Assembly (NCBI RefSeq): GCF_023856365.1
Contig: NC_064540.1
Span: 16,275,191-16,339,190 of the forward strand
Source of the DNA: Brienomyrus brachyistius
Taxonomy: Eukaryota > Chordata > Actinopteri > Osteoglossiformes > Mormyridae
Length of the DNA: 64,000 bases
Direction of reading: 5' to 3'
Under the pieces are notes generated by a model. The model made no database searches, was not told the DNA's origin, and saw nothing but the letters and a program-made list of their open reading frames with translations. Positions 39,801 through 52,800 of the stretch are shown here, piece by piece (positions within the stretch are counted from its first letter, which is position 1; each line of letters starts with the position of its first letter). A program made the translations under genes and the position numbers.

Positions 39801-42800
39801 GACCAGGGCATGTACACTTGCTGGGCCAGAACTTCACTGGATGAGGACATGGCTTCCGCATATCTCATAGTGCTGGGTGAGTGAGAGAGTTCATCCGAGG
39901 AGACACAAAACACCATCGACCTCGATCATATCTCACAGTAGGGATGGACAAAATGATTCTACATGAACCATTTGCTGTATTTTTTGACTCCACTAGATGG
40001 TGCTCTATGTTCAAAATATGGCAAAAGGCATGCCCCAAAGCAAACCAAAAGCATCATCTAGTAGGGTCATAAAATACAGCAAATTATTCATTTTGTCATT
40101 TTGTCCATCACTAGCTCAGACCATTTTCACCAATTTGCAGGTCTGGAGATTAAAAAAAACCCATTAAACTCCAAGTTTTTTTCCTCTGTGTTTTGTCTTC
40201 ATTATGGTCAATCAGAGTAAACAGTAGGAGTGAAACATGAGTTTTTTGCATTACAATGCTCTGTTTTTTCTGTTATTGCTTAAGACGTCCCCGACGCGCC
40301 AACCGACTTGGTCCTGTTTGAGCACAAAGACAGGAGTGTGAGGCTGAAGTGGATGCCGGGGGATGACCACAACAGCTCGACCACAGGTAATAAGCACATT
40401 AATCTGACCTCGCTGGTGAAAAAATGGCAGGAAACCAAAAGTAGTAAACACTCCCTAAGGCCGAGGAAGGACGCCACGGTTTAAAACGGAAATGCCAATG
40501 AATTTATGATGACCTCTAATAGAGCTCATTTTCTGAAGGAGGACAGGGCAATTTTCACAATATTTATTGACAGTTTCATCTGATAAGAAAGCAGGCACCT
40601 TGGACACCTTTCATTTGCAGTACTGACAGAGCTGAAAATCAGATGTCCAGATAAAGTAGTTATGGACTCTCGATGGGACACCCACCATGTACAGAGTCAG
40701 ACGTGTTTGTTCTGTGAACAGAGTTCATTGTTGAATATGAAGAGAGCCAGTGGGAACCTGAGAAGTGGAAAGAGATGCTCCGAGTCGCCGGAAATCAGAC
40801 CTCGGCTCTCCTTAAGCTACACGGACACGTAGATTACCGGTTCCGAGTGGCTGCCATGAATGCTGTAGGAAGAGGAGAGTTCAGCGAACCCACCGGACGA
40901 TATAAAACTCCTCCTGCAGGTTTCTTCCCCTTCTACTAGTGATTTACAAAACGATGCTTCATGGTCCATTTGCTGTATTTTTTGATTTGCTTTGGGACAT
41001 GCTTTGTGCCCTTGCTTGAACAGAGAGCACCATCTAGTGGGGTCAAAAAATACAGCAAATGGTTCATGAAGCTTGATTCAATACATTTTACTTATTTTCA
41101 GATTTACTTTTTCTCCACATCACCTTATACTTGATTAGCTACTTAGCTGCTATTCACCCAAAGGAACTCACAGTTTTTACCCACATATACAACTGGATAC
41201 ATTTAGGTAAAGCACCTTACTCAAGGGCCTTACAGCGTAAATCCGATTCAGATTTTAATCAGCTGCAAGACCATGTCCATAACCACCATGCCACCTACTA
41301 CACAGCTAAGCAACTGCCCGAATTGAGATCATGCTGTTCCTTGTAGTCTAACTAATGCAGGAAAAAGTTTCCAAAATTTATATCCTCATATATATATATA
41401 TATATATATATACGCATAACATATTAAAATTTTAATGCTTGTCAATTGCATTTTTTGAAAACAGTTTTCTATGTATGTATAAATGCTTCTTACATTGTCT
41501 GCATGGGAGGGAAATTTCCATTTAAAATATGGATAATGCATATTTCAATTTTTTAGCTCCTGACAGGAATCCCGAAAATATCAAAATTGAAGGTCATTTG
41601 CCAGATGAGATGGATATTAAATGGGAGGTAAGACAAATGAAAGATGTCACTGTTCTTCATCAAGTGGTGGTCAACAGCTTTGCTTCTAGTAGTGAGAGTG
41701 TTTATCTTCAGTTATACATTTGACTTAAGTGGTTAATAACCTCCCCAGACAAATAAACAAACATTTAAATACTCTCTGTGTACTTTGCGGTGAGGGGACA
41801 TTACTCTTGCCGTTCCACATTTTCCATCAGTTCAACTGACTACCGTTTCTGAATAATCAGTTATTGCTCTTTTGCTTTTTGCGATGCTGCTGCTTCCAAC
41901 TTTTAATTGTATTTGGTCTTTGATAGTATGAATATCATGATGATGCAATAATGCAATTAACAATGCTACAAAGTAATGAATATAATATGACATCCTAGCG
42001 AGTTAGTAAAGACCAAATCTCACATCATTCTCTGGCAGGATATACTGTATTGTGATTAATTGCGATGTCTTTATCTCTTAAGCCTCTGCTGCCCATTGAA
42101 CACAATGGTCCAGGACTGGAATACAAGGTGAGCTTCAGACGTTCAAACACAGAAGAGAAATGGAAGGAACATGTGGTGAAAAGGCACTCCTTCATTGTGA
42201 AGAACACCCCCACATTTGTGCAATACGAAATCAAGATCCAGGCCAGGAACCACCAGGGCTGGGGGCCAGAACCCAAAGTGGTGACTGGCTATTCTGGAGA
42301 AGACTGTAAGTACACATGCTATTAGTCTAGTGCTGGTTAGGCGAATGAGTGAAATTCAGTAGTGAAAAGATAGCTGTCATGACTGTGCGGAGCACGGACG
42401 AGGGCAGCAGGCGAGGAAGAAGAGGAGTCGGGAATAAGGGGTTTAATAGACAGACAGACAGACAGGACAGAAAACGTCATAACACTACAATGACCAGACT
42501 GGAGAAACAAACTGAAATGCAGACTAAATACATAGAACTAATGACAGCAACAGGAAACAGTTGGTGAACATGGGGAGTCCACACGGGGTAGATGAGGGGG
42601 CGTGGCCACATGGGAGGACCGGACAAGCGGGGCAGGACACAGCTGAAGTTTCAGCTAGAATATTTAAGCAGTTTGTTGGTGTTGATTAATCCCCATGCAC
42701 TGTTCCTCAGCAGGATCCTTGAGGGACTTTAGTACAGTCCTTTGGTTCAGGTTACTTTAAAAGAGATTGAATGCTAAGTCATCTTACTTTGAAATTGAAA

Positions 42801-43832
42801 CTCATTCTAAGACTGGCCTTCAAGGATTCAAACTAACCATAGCTGCCTCAGCTATACCCAGTCAATGTTTCTGCTTCTGTCAGATACATGAGACCTTTGT
42901 GGTATTTCCATCCTGTCAAGGGAAAGGATCCATACTAGTCTTTCTCACTGTCTCTGATTCCTCAATGGTGGTATCTTCTGAATCCCCATACCCTCTATCC
43001 ATACCCATACCCTGTTACTCGACTTTTGCAGTCTGATACAGCGATAGACTTTGAGTATCCCAGATGAAATCCTTCGACCATCTCTGAATTCACTTTCATG
43101 TGAGAGTGCACAGAACACATCTCTTTTCCGTCGGGTGCAGTGGCTTGAGATGCACGTGTGAACATCTCTCAACGTTCCCCGAAGGGTTAAGGTTCATTTA
43201 TACTTTTGCGTACCCCAAACGAGTTTGATGGGCCAAATAGCCTCCTCTCGTTTGTAAATTTCTTATGTCCTAATGTACACAGTTGGTACACTGTAGGTAC
43301 GCCTATACTATACTATAGCCTGAGCCGTACCTCCCCAGAATTATAACTGAATATCGCAGCGATTCTGACCGTGCGCAACTTTGAATACTCAGGATGACAT
43401 AGTCCAGTCGCCTAGACCATGGCGTAAAAGTTGTGTAAACCCAACACTGGAGTATGAATCAGCCTTTTGGGTGGGAAGTCCAAGCCCCTGAGGGGTTTCA
43501 CTCTCAAACACCAACAATTTCTTTGGAGCGTCCAGATAATTTTGGCCCTTTTTGGCTGAGGGAAAATTTGGCCACCTGGGGCATGACTGCTTTAGAGAAG
43601 ATGTGTCCTTTTTTGTGCAAAATTATTTAGTTTTTATTGGATTTGAGTTTTTATTCTTATTTGTGCACTTCACCATCAGATTATCAAAAGTCTTTTTTAT
43701 GGTATAATTGGTTTATGGATGTTTTTTATCATCACTTTTGTCTTCCTTACAAGAGTGTTTGCTCATTGTTAGCATTTAATCATGACCTTTAGTGAAATTC
43801 AGTCCTTTCTTTGAATTCAGCATGAAAGATCG

Positions 43833-43884
<52 letters not shown>

Positions 43885-46800
43885 CTTTTTTCTCGCATCA
43901 TATGATTCAAAAGAGTGATCACTCATGTATATTATTCACTTTGCATGTGCATTTATGGGGGTGGCATGGTGGTGCAGTGGTTAGCACTGTTGCCTCACAC
44001 CTCTGGGACCCGGGTTCGAGTCTCTGCCTGGGTTACATGTATGTGGAGTTTGCATGTTCTCCCCATGTTGTCGTGGGGTTTCCTCCGGGAACTCCGGTTT
44101 CCCCCCACAGTCCAAAAACATGCTGAGGCTAATTTGAGTTGCCCATAGGTATGCATGTGTGAGTGAATGGTGTGTGAATGTGCCCTGCGATGGGCTGGCC
44201 CTCCATCCTGGGTTGTTCCCTGCCTCATGCCCATTGCTTCCGGGATAGGCTCCGGACCCCCCGCGACCCAGTAGGATAAGCGGTTTGGAAAATGGATGGA
44301 TGGATGGATGTGCATTTATTTGTGTTTTTCTTATTTAATGCTATATTTCACACCTGGGACCCAGTAACTTCTTTAACTAGAGCTCTCACGACGATTTTTC
44401 TGTTTGTATCTTGTCATGCAGTCCCTTCTGCAGCTCCAGAGGATGTGGCCGTTGACGTCTTGAATAACACATTGATCAAGGTCACCTGGGCTCGCGTCTC
44501 CCAGGACAAGCTGAACGGGCACCTGGGAGGATACAGGGTAATAATTCCTCCTTAAATGTTATTGCGCTTTTTACACGGATGGAAGAAGGGGATACAAACC
44601 TTGTCCTTATCCCTCTCTATGTTTCCTGATCCCTCGTTAAACCCGCTAGATCGCAAAATCTTTCCGTCTTCCTAAGTTTGTATTTGATCCACAGTATTTC
44701 CGATGTGCATAACTGCTTACAGCGTTTTCTGTCACAGCAGCATACTTCTCCTGTAGCTCCCTGAAGCCCTGAACCGCGGTGTCTCATTTGGTGGCTTAGG
44801 TGAACTGGTGGAGGTTCCGGAGCCTTCTGGACTCGCAGAGAGGCCAGGGGGAGAAGCATTCACTGACATTTCCAGGGGACAGAAACCATGCAATAATCCC
44901 AGGGCTGAGACCCTTCTCTGAGTACAGCCTGATTGTCATGACATTCAATGGAAGGGGAAATGGGCCAGGGAGCCACTCAGTGACCTTCAAAACCCCAGAG
45001 GGAGGTAAGAGAAATGGAGGTGTTAGAGTACCAGCCTCAAAGGCAAAGTGAAAGTCCCCTCTGTCCAACACAATTAGGTAAAATCTGCAACCAAGCAGAC
45101 CGTAAAGACTCTAAAGGCTGGAAAGCTGATTTTTGTTGATATTTCTCTCACATTTCCTTCACACAGTTCCTGAGAAAATCCCAATACTGAGGGCCACTAA
45201 TGCCCAAAGAAATTCCATCACACTTGTCTGGGCGCCCCCTCTAGAGGCCAACGGCGTCCTCACTGGCTATTTCCTGGAATATCAGCTGAGTAGGTGCACC
45301 TGATCGGTATAATTCAGTTCTGTCATTTTCCCGTCTCTCGGCGGATGGTTGCTACTGGAAGTGTAGAGAATAGCCTGGTCTTACCACAGGGACGCAGCGC
45401 AGTGCCAATTTCCACAAGCTGCACCATGAAGAGTACAGTATGACTAATGTTGTGTATTTCAATGCTAAGTGGAATGTGATTATTGGGCATAGACTGAAAT
45501 AATAGCATCAGATTCGGAAAGAAAATATTTCATCTACTGCAATAAAAAATCATCAGGTGGGGTAACTTGGCAAGCTATCAGACATCATCCATGAAGGCGG
45601 AGCTACACTATATGGACAAAAATATTGGGACACCCTTAGTAATTACAGGCCACGCCCATTAGCCTTTCCAGAACAGTACAGGCTGTTATAGCAACTAAGG
45701 GTTATCCAGCTTCACATGAATTCTCTTTGATTGAGAGAGAGATATTGGACAAGCTGGTGTCCCAGTGCTTCTGTCCATACAGTGAACCTGGACATCGTCC
45801 ATGAAGGCGGGTGCTGGGGATGCACTGGGCCTCCTGACGGTGAGGTTGGTGCAGGACTTGACAGAAACAGCAGGGCTGGGCATTGCGTGTGCCTGATGCT
45901 TTCATCTTGTTACCGCGCTAATGACTCTGAGTCGGCCGCTATGGCCTTCGGAGACCCCAGCCAACCTGTCGCCGACACCGGGATTCATGGCGCAGGCACT
46001 CCATTCAAAATTTCTCCTCATCTTCCTTATGACGCCAATAATAAAAATGATAATCAGCATCATAATGCTGATTTGTGTATTGATACATGAACTGTAAACA
46101 TTTGCCCTTAGTAAAGTCTTACAGTAGTAGCACTACCCACACAATGTAACAAAAATATAACGGTCATTTATAAATTGTTCCTCTTATCATTCAAGATTAT
46201 GAACCTACTATGGTGGGGAAATAATGGCTCAGATTTTTCAGACTGTCATCAGTTTTTATCGAGAAATTCCACTAAAGAGCTTGTTCCAGCATGTTACTTT
46301 AGCAGAAATCAATACCAAATAATGCATAGCTTATAAAAATGGATTTCCATGCATTATGCATCATCAGTGCAGTCCAGCGGACAATTCAGTACATTTGCAT
46401 AGCGCAAGGATACACTGTAAAGCTGCCTGAGGATTAACAACCTGAAAAAATATATATTGTTTTTATTCCCCTCAAATAAACGCACTGTATATTAATGTAT
46501 TTTCATTGGTTAATATTTATAGCATTTCCTCAAGAATAACATTATGTCATACAGCTATCATGATACAGGACAGTTATTTTAAAATGGCAGGCAGGCCTGT
46601 AGCAGGGAAAAGAGGAAATAAGTGTTAGTCGCCTGTTTTTCTAAGGGTTATGTGAACGTATAAATGAGAAGGTTTAATCTTTCTGGAGTATGGATTTTTA
46701 GGGCCCGGTGGAAGCACTCATGTGTCATGCCAGACATAATAAGCTCCGCCTTCCTCCCTGTGATGTCAAAGGAACTGAACAGATACAAAGGTGTCGAACT

Positions 46801-49800
46801 GTCAGATTCAGCTGCAATGATTCATCTGCAGAGTTTCAAATTTATGACTTTTTAACAAATCTATATAGCATCAGAATAAGCGCAAAACAGTGTGGCATTC
46901 ATGGTTGTATTTTTATAATCGTGTTGTAATGGTGAAAATACGTTTAAATGGATGATGGATTTTAGTTTGTGCTTGAATTTTAGTAGTTCAAGGTTAAAGG
47001 TAGTACACCTTAGGTCGGTTACTTTAAGTGTCCGATGCGTCCGTGCTGCTCTGATATCCACCCTGCGTTGTCATTTCAAGTCAATGACACTGAAGACTTG
47101 GGGAAGCTGCAGTCCATGAACATCAGCTCTCCTGACACCAACAAGTGGGTCCTGGGAAACCTGGAACCTGTCAGCCGCTACAAGTTCTACCTGAGAGGCT
47201 GCTCCAGAGTGGGCTGCGGACCGGCCGTCAGCGAGGAGAGCACCACTGCCCTCGAAGCAAGTGAGTGTCACGGGGGACCGGACCCCAGCAGGAGAGACCC
47301 CTGGGGCTGCACGCTGGGCAGGGGCTGATGGGGAGGGGGGAGTCACTGTCAAATGACTGACCTCAGAGAAGATAGATAATGTGTAGGAGGGCTGCCACAC
47401 GTCCAATATTTTCATTTTTCCATCCAAGCATCATTTTGTGGGTAAGCAAAATCATAAGTGTGTCTCCCTGGGTTTCATTTATCATTGTCAGGAAAGAACA
47501 AGTGCTTATTGATCGGAGGGTAAAATCCAGCTGTTAAACAATCCCTTTACAATAAAGCGAAAAAGGAAAGAAAGTCAATTTCATGTTACAGATGAGAGAG
47601 ATAAAAACCTTAAAGATGAAAACCGAACTTAATTTCCTATTAAGTTAGCAAATAAAGATATGTGGAAGATGTACAGTATAAAATACAATTTAAAAGAATT
47701 TCTCCATTTCCGTTGCACTCCCTAGTTTATTTACTTAGTTCATAATTTTGCAATTGCAAGTTATAACCACAAATGTAACAAATCAAAGAAATGCTCTGTC
47801 CCTCATATTGTAATGGACCAAAATAGTCAAAAAATCCAAAGGAAATAGTCTTATTGCCAATTTACTATGCAACCCTACTTTGGAAAATGATACATTACAC
47901 AAAGATAACTGCAAGCTCCGCTTTTTTCTGTTCTGGTGTGGATGTAATCACTAAGTCTTTGTCTACACTCAGTGGCCACTTTATTAGATACGCCTGTGTA
48001 GTGTCACATAGGAACCCCCTTTTGTCACCAGAAGATCTTGGAGCCTTGGAGCAGTGGACCATTCCTGCACACCGATGCTGTACTGAGCGGCTGCTTTAGC
48101 ACTTGTGGCCTTCTTGTTATCCTGGCCATTGTCCTCTGGCCGCTCTCATTAACACGGTGTTTTGAGCAACAGGTGCTGACGGGCTGCTTTTTGTTTATGA
48201 CATAATTCTGTGAACTTGGGATGCAGTGCAGAGTGTGAAAATCCCAGGAGGGAAGCAGTTCCCATCAAAATGGAGTCACCGTGTCTGGCACCAGTTACTA
48301 CATTGTGTTTACAGTCACCTTCCTCACACATCATGCCCTGTGATGGACTGGCATCCCATTCAGGGTGCCTCCTACATCAAGCCCTATGCTTCCTGGTCTC
48401 ATTAAGCTCCTGTTCTACTGTACATAAGCAGTTGTGGATGGATGGTTGGATGGATGGATGGATGGATGTTAGGTTATTGTAAATGTGCTTAGAGAAGCAT
48501 TACTACTGGTTGACAAATGCATTATTGTACATATGTAGATTACGGATTTGGTAGTCAGTATTTTGGAAGTATTTCGGAAAAGTACGCTTTTATTCTACTG
48601 GTGATTACTGAACACTTCCCGTATTATATTATATAAAAATATATTTTAAAATATTTAGTTTTAAAAGAAAATGAAAATTGAACAGATACTACGCTACTGC
48701 ATTAATACATGCCTTCAGGTAACATGGACAAGATACAGAGCTATATATGTCTGTATGAGTTCTATTAATAAGTGGTATGATTAAATAGCAATTATGTAAT
48801 TTAGTCTTGCCAGCCATTATTATTAAGGTAATTATCCTCAAAGCAACTGCGCTTTATTCAACTTGATTGTGAGTAAATCATAGCTGATTGTGACTAAACA
48901 AATCAGTCAGTTTGGTATTAGCCCTGTGATTCTGTGACTCACCAGTCGCCACTGTGTATTAAGCTACCAGTGGCAGATTTCCATGGTCACAGGCTGGGGT
49001 CGGCTCTGGGTTAATGCTCTCGGTTTGATACGCGTTCAAATGAGTGGTTTCCCCAACTTTCCACGGGTGAGATTGCCTCTCATTATTCATATTTATTTAT
49101 CCAAAGTCGCAATTACATCGAGTGAAGGTAAATATTAATCTGGCAGATTATTACGGGGCTTCGAGGTAGCGTGCAATGCCAGCATCCTGGATACAGGGTC
49201 ACCTTAAGATCAGGTGGTTAAACACTGGCGAGGGCAGCCGTTCGTGCCAAAGTCCGCCGTGCTCTATGGGGTGGGTTGTTCATGAGGAGGCGGTGGACGA
49301 GCGGATGCGGGTGAGCAGTGTTCTCCTGGCAGCGAGAAGCCGTGACGACCAGCTGAAGGTGCAGGAGACACGCCATGCTGGGACGCCAGGTGTTACCCGC
49401 TCAGCAGAAAGACGGATACAACAGCCAAGACCTTTCTGGAGGAAACATACTGTGTGTAATAGCTTTGGCAAACAAAACGCAGATCTCCAGCTGACTGGCA
49501 TCACCATAGTTACATTCACGGAGGCGTACTGCGTGCTGTCTCTGCCGTCTTCAGTGTTTATCGTGATAGTGAGATCATCTGCTTTCAATTCATACTGTAA
49601 CACATCGTGCATGATATTAAAATCTCCGTTCTGTTGAGCCGCTACTTCTTCAGCAAGGTGGGGCCTGCTTCTGTAGGATCCTTTCCTGTGGATGGCTTCT
49701 GTGCCTGACCTTCAGTAACACACTAACCTTCTCCACTTCTTCTTCCTTTCTCTCTCTTGTTCCACCCCTATCCAGTCCCTGCCCTCCTGAATATTAGTTC

Positions 49801-52800
49801 CCATGTAAGCAACAACTTTGCAAAAATTAGCTGGATTCCAGCGAACGAGCACAAGGATTCCGAATTTTTTGTTGCATATAAGGATAACCGTAAGCTACAT
49901 TTTTTCTTAATTTTGATATTGTGAAAGAGGTTAAAATGATACTGTTTCCATTATGCAGCCAGTTGTCTGATGAGTCAGTTTATTAGTTTGATCTGTATAT
50001 TTTCTGAGGATGGATAACAAAATTATGCATTGGCTAATGGCTTTATACAGTATGGGATATCGTATCGTATGTTAACACTGCTGACTTGGCTGAAGCAAAA
50101 CCGGTACAATTAAGACGAAAATCATCTTCAGTGTAATGTGCATGTGTGTGCAGCTAGTGTCATGATACATGATCATCGCTGACTGTGCACCTTCTGTAGG
50201 TGAAGGTAACTGGAAGATCTCAGAGGCAGTAAACACCTCTAGGAACTTCCACATCATTCAAGGGCTCGAACCTGGGACCGTGTACACTGTGCGCCTTTTG
50301 ACTAAGAACTGGGTCGATAATTCTAGTATTTTTGAAGATGTTATCAAGACCAGGGGGAAAGGTGAGATGATGAGGGACTATGCTTGAAAAGGAGGAAAGG
50401 AACAAAATTAACTGATATGTTACAACCACGGCGAAATGAAATGACAGACATCTTATTGAAAAGCAGCCTATGATACTAGCATGAAATCAATTTGGTGAAA
50501 AATAAGTTGAATTGTGAGAGAATGTTATAGAATGTTCAGTTCTCGCTTGTTAGTTATTCATGCTCTGCCTTTCTTTGACACTAGCCCCGAGTTTGCTCCT
50601 CTTGAATAAACAAGCTTGTTATAGATATTTGTTGTTAGTGGGACAATGTTTGACGTCATTGTAAGTATACTGCCTGCTAGCTAAAGCCAGACAGGACATG
50701 GTGAACATCTTCACGTGGTTAAGGCTGATTGTGATCAAGGTGTTTTCTCCTCAACAGGTCTGGCCAGCATTCACGGAGGAATATCCACCCAAAGCTGGTT
50801 CATTGGGTTAATGTGTGCAGTGGCATTTCTTACACTCACAGTTCTAATCGCCTGCTTCATCAACAGGAATAAAGGAGGGAAATATTCTGGTAAGTGCCTC
50901 TTTTTTTACAGAAAACTCATTACCAGTGAAAGGCATCTTCCCTGTATGAGATATGGAAATCCATGCAGGAGCTTTCCCCGTTAAAGCTGACCAAAAAGAA
51001 AATCGCGGCAGTACTTCAGGGCCTCTCTGGATCATTGTCTTCCTTTCTTGCCGTTACAGTGATATTTGGAATTCCAATTACTAAAAGAACCACATCAACA
51101 ATGTACAAGGACGTCGGAGGTCACAGACCAAATAGGGGGAGGCGCAGATGAAAACACATTTAGCCGTTTAGCTCCTATAGCTCCCCTGGGAGCTTGTGAA
51201 GGCCTGGCTTTGTGTTAGAGCTTCTGCTCCTTATCTGGAGCCTCTGAGTCTTACCACTTTACATTCAAACTCTATAACCTGGCTTGTAAGAGAGATCAGG
51301 AGTCAGAGCCAAAGCAGTGTTATGCCGCCCCGCTCAGTCGCTGCTAGTATGAAATACTGCAGTCATATAACAAAAAAGAAAGTCATATTTTGCCTTTCAA
51401 CAGCTGGTAGCAGAAAACTCTACTCACCTCCTGCCTTCCCTTCCCTTCACAGAAATTATTCATAATATACATATGTGTGTGTGTATTTATATACAGTATA
51501 TACAAGCACACTTAAGCTGAAGCAATGTATCTTAACTTAATAGCCTCGTGTAACTTAATCCTGAAGGGATTCAACCAAATAGCAGTTTTAGAAGAATGAA
51601 AACTATCCATACAATTCTGCGAATATCTATATCTATAATCCTCCAAATGCCTGGGGGTTTATGTATGGGAGCCGCTACAGAAATATGACAATGTACGTTG
51701 CATATCACTTGACAAGATGCATGTCTCTTATTATGACTTATCATGAGACGTTGTTGTTTTTCTGACTGTTTCTCTTCTGCGCTGTGTAGTCAAGGAGAAG
51801 GAGGACCTACACCCAGACATAGAGTCACAGGGAATGAATGATGACACATTCTGCGAATACAGGTATACGGACTTTATTTTGACTCTTGTCCATCACATGT
51901 ATTACTGCTGCATTTTCCGTAATTTAATTCATGGGCTTTTCTCATTGTGAAGCAAACCTAATGTGCATCAATTTGCCAAAGAAGCAACACAAGCACCGTC
52001 ACGCGAGACACATTATGGGAGCCGTTTACATGTAGGTGCTAAACAACATTTTGTTGTTTACACGACAGAAATTTTGCAATTTGTTGTGATTGTTAATCCA
52101 TAGACTGTGGCGGTGGAGCATTAGGGGATCTGGGATTTTAGCCCGTTACCTTTAGATGATGGCTGTGTGAAACGCGGGGCAACAATCAGCGTAAGTGGCA
52201 AGCGCACATCTCCAGGACATACAGGTCACCACTGCAGCAATCACGTCCATAACACAGAGGGAGGCCAACATCAAAACAGCAGAGCTGTGGGCTGCACTGA
52301 AAGCTGGGCTCAGCTCTTTGCAGGAATTAAGAGATACGATGTGTTCTTGGGGGGCGGCATGGTGGCGCAGTGGTTAGTACTGCTGCCTTCCACCTCGGGG
52401 ATTAAGGTTTGAGTCTCCGCCATACCTCCATGTGTGTGGAGTTTGTATCTTCTCTCTGTGCTGTCGTGGGGTTTCCTCTGGATACTTCAGGTCCCCCGCC
52501 GCAGTTTAAGAACGTGTTTAGCTGTATTGGAGCCACCAATACCAAATTTCCTGTAGGTGTCTTTGAGTAGGTCCCCATTCTGGGTTGTTCCCTGCCTTGT
52601 GTTCACCTGAATAGGACACGTGGTTTCAGAAAATGGATGGATGGATGTGTACTTTATGTACTTCTTCCAAGCCCCAGTCTTTGTGGCATGGACAGATAAA
52701 CCTTTGGTGAGCTTAAGTGAGCTGAAATCCTGAATATTTTGGTCCTCCCTGTTTGAAAAAGTAAAACATGAATTGCACACATGTTGCAGCCGATCGTCAG

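Noticed and set aside
49176..49637. 153-codon frame in chl1 intron 22
   Set aside because: It lies inside an intron, has no domain, and an antisense frame of 110 codons is equally open.
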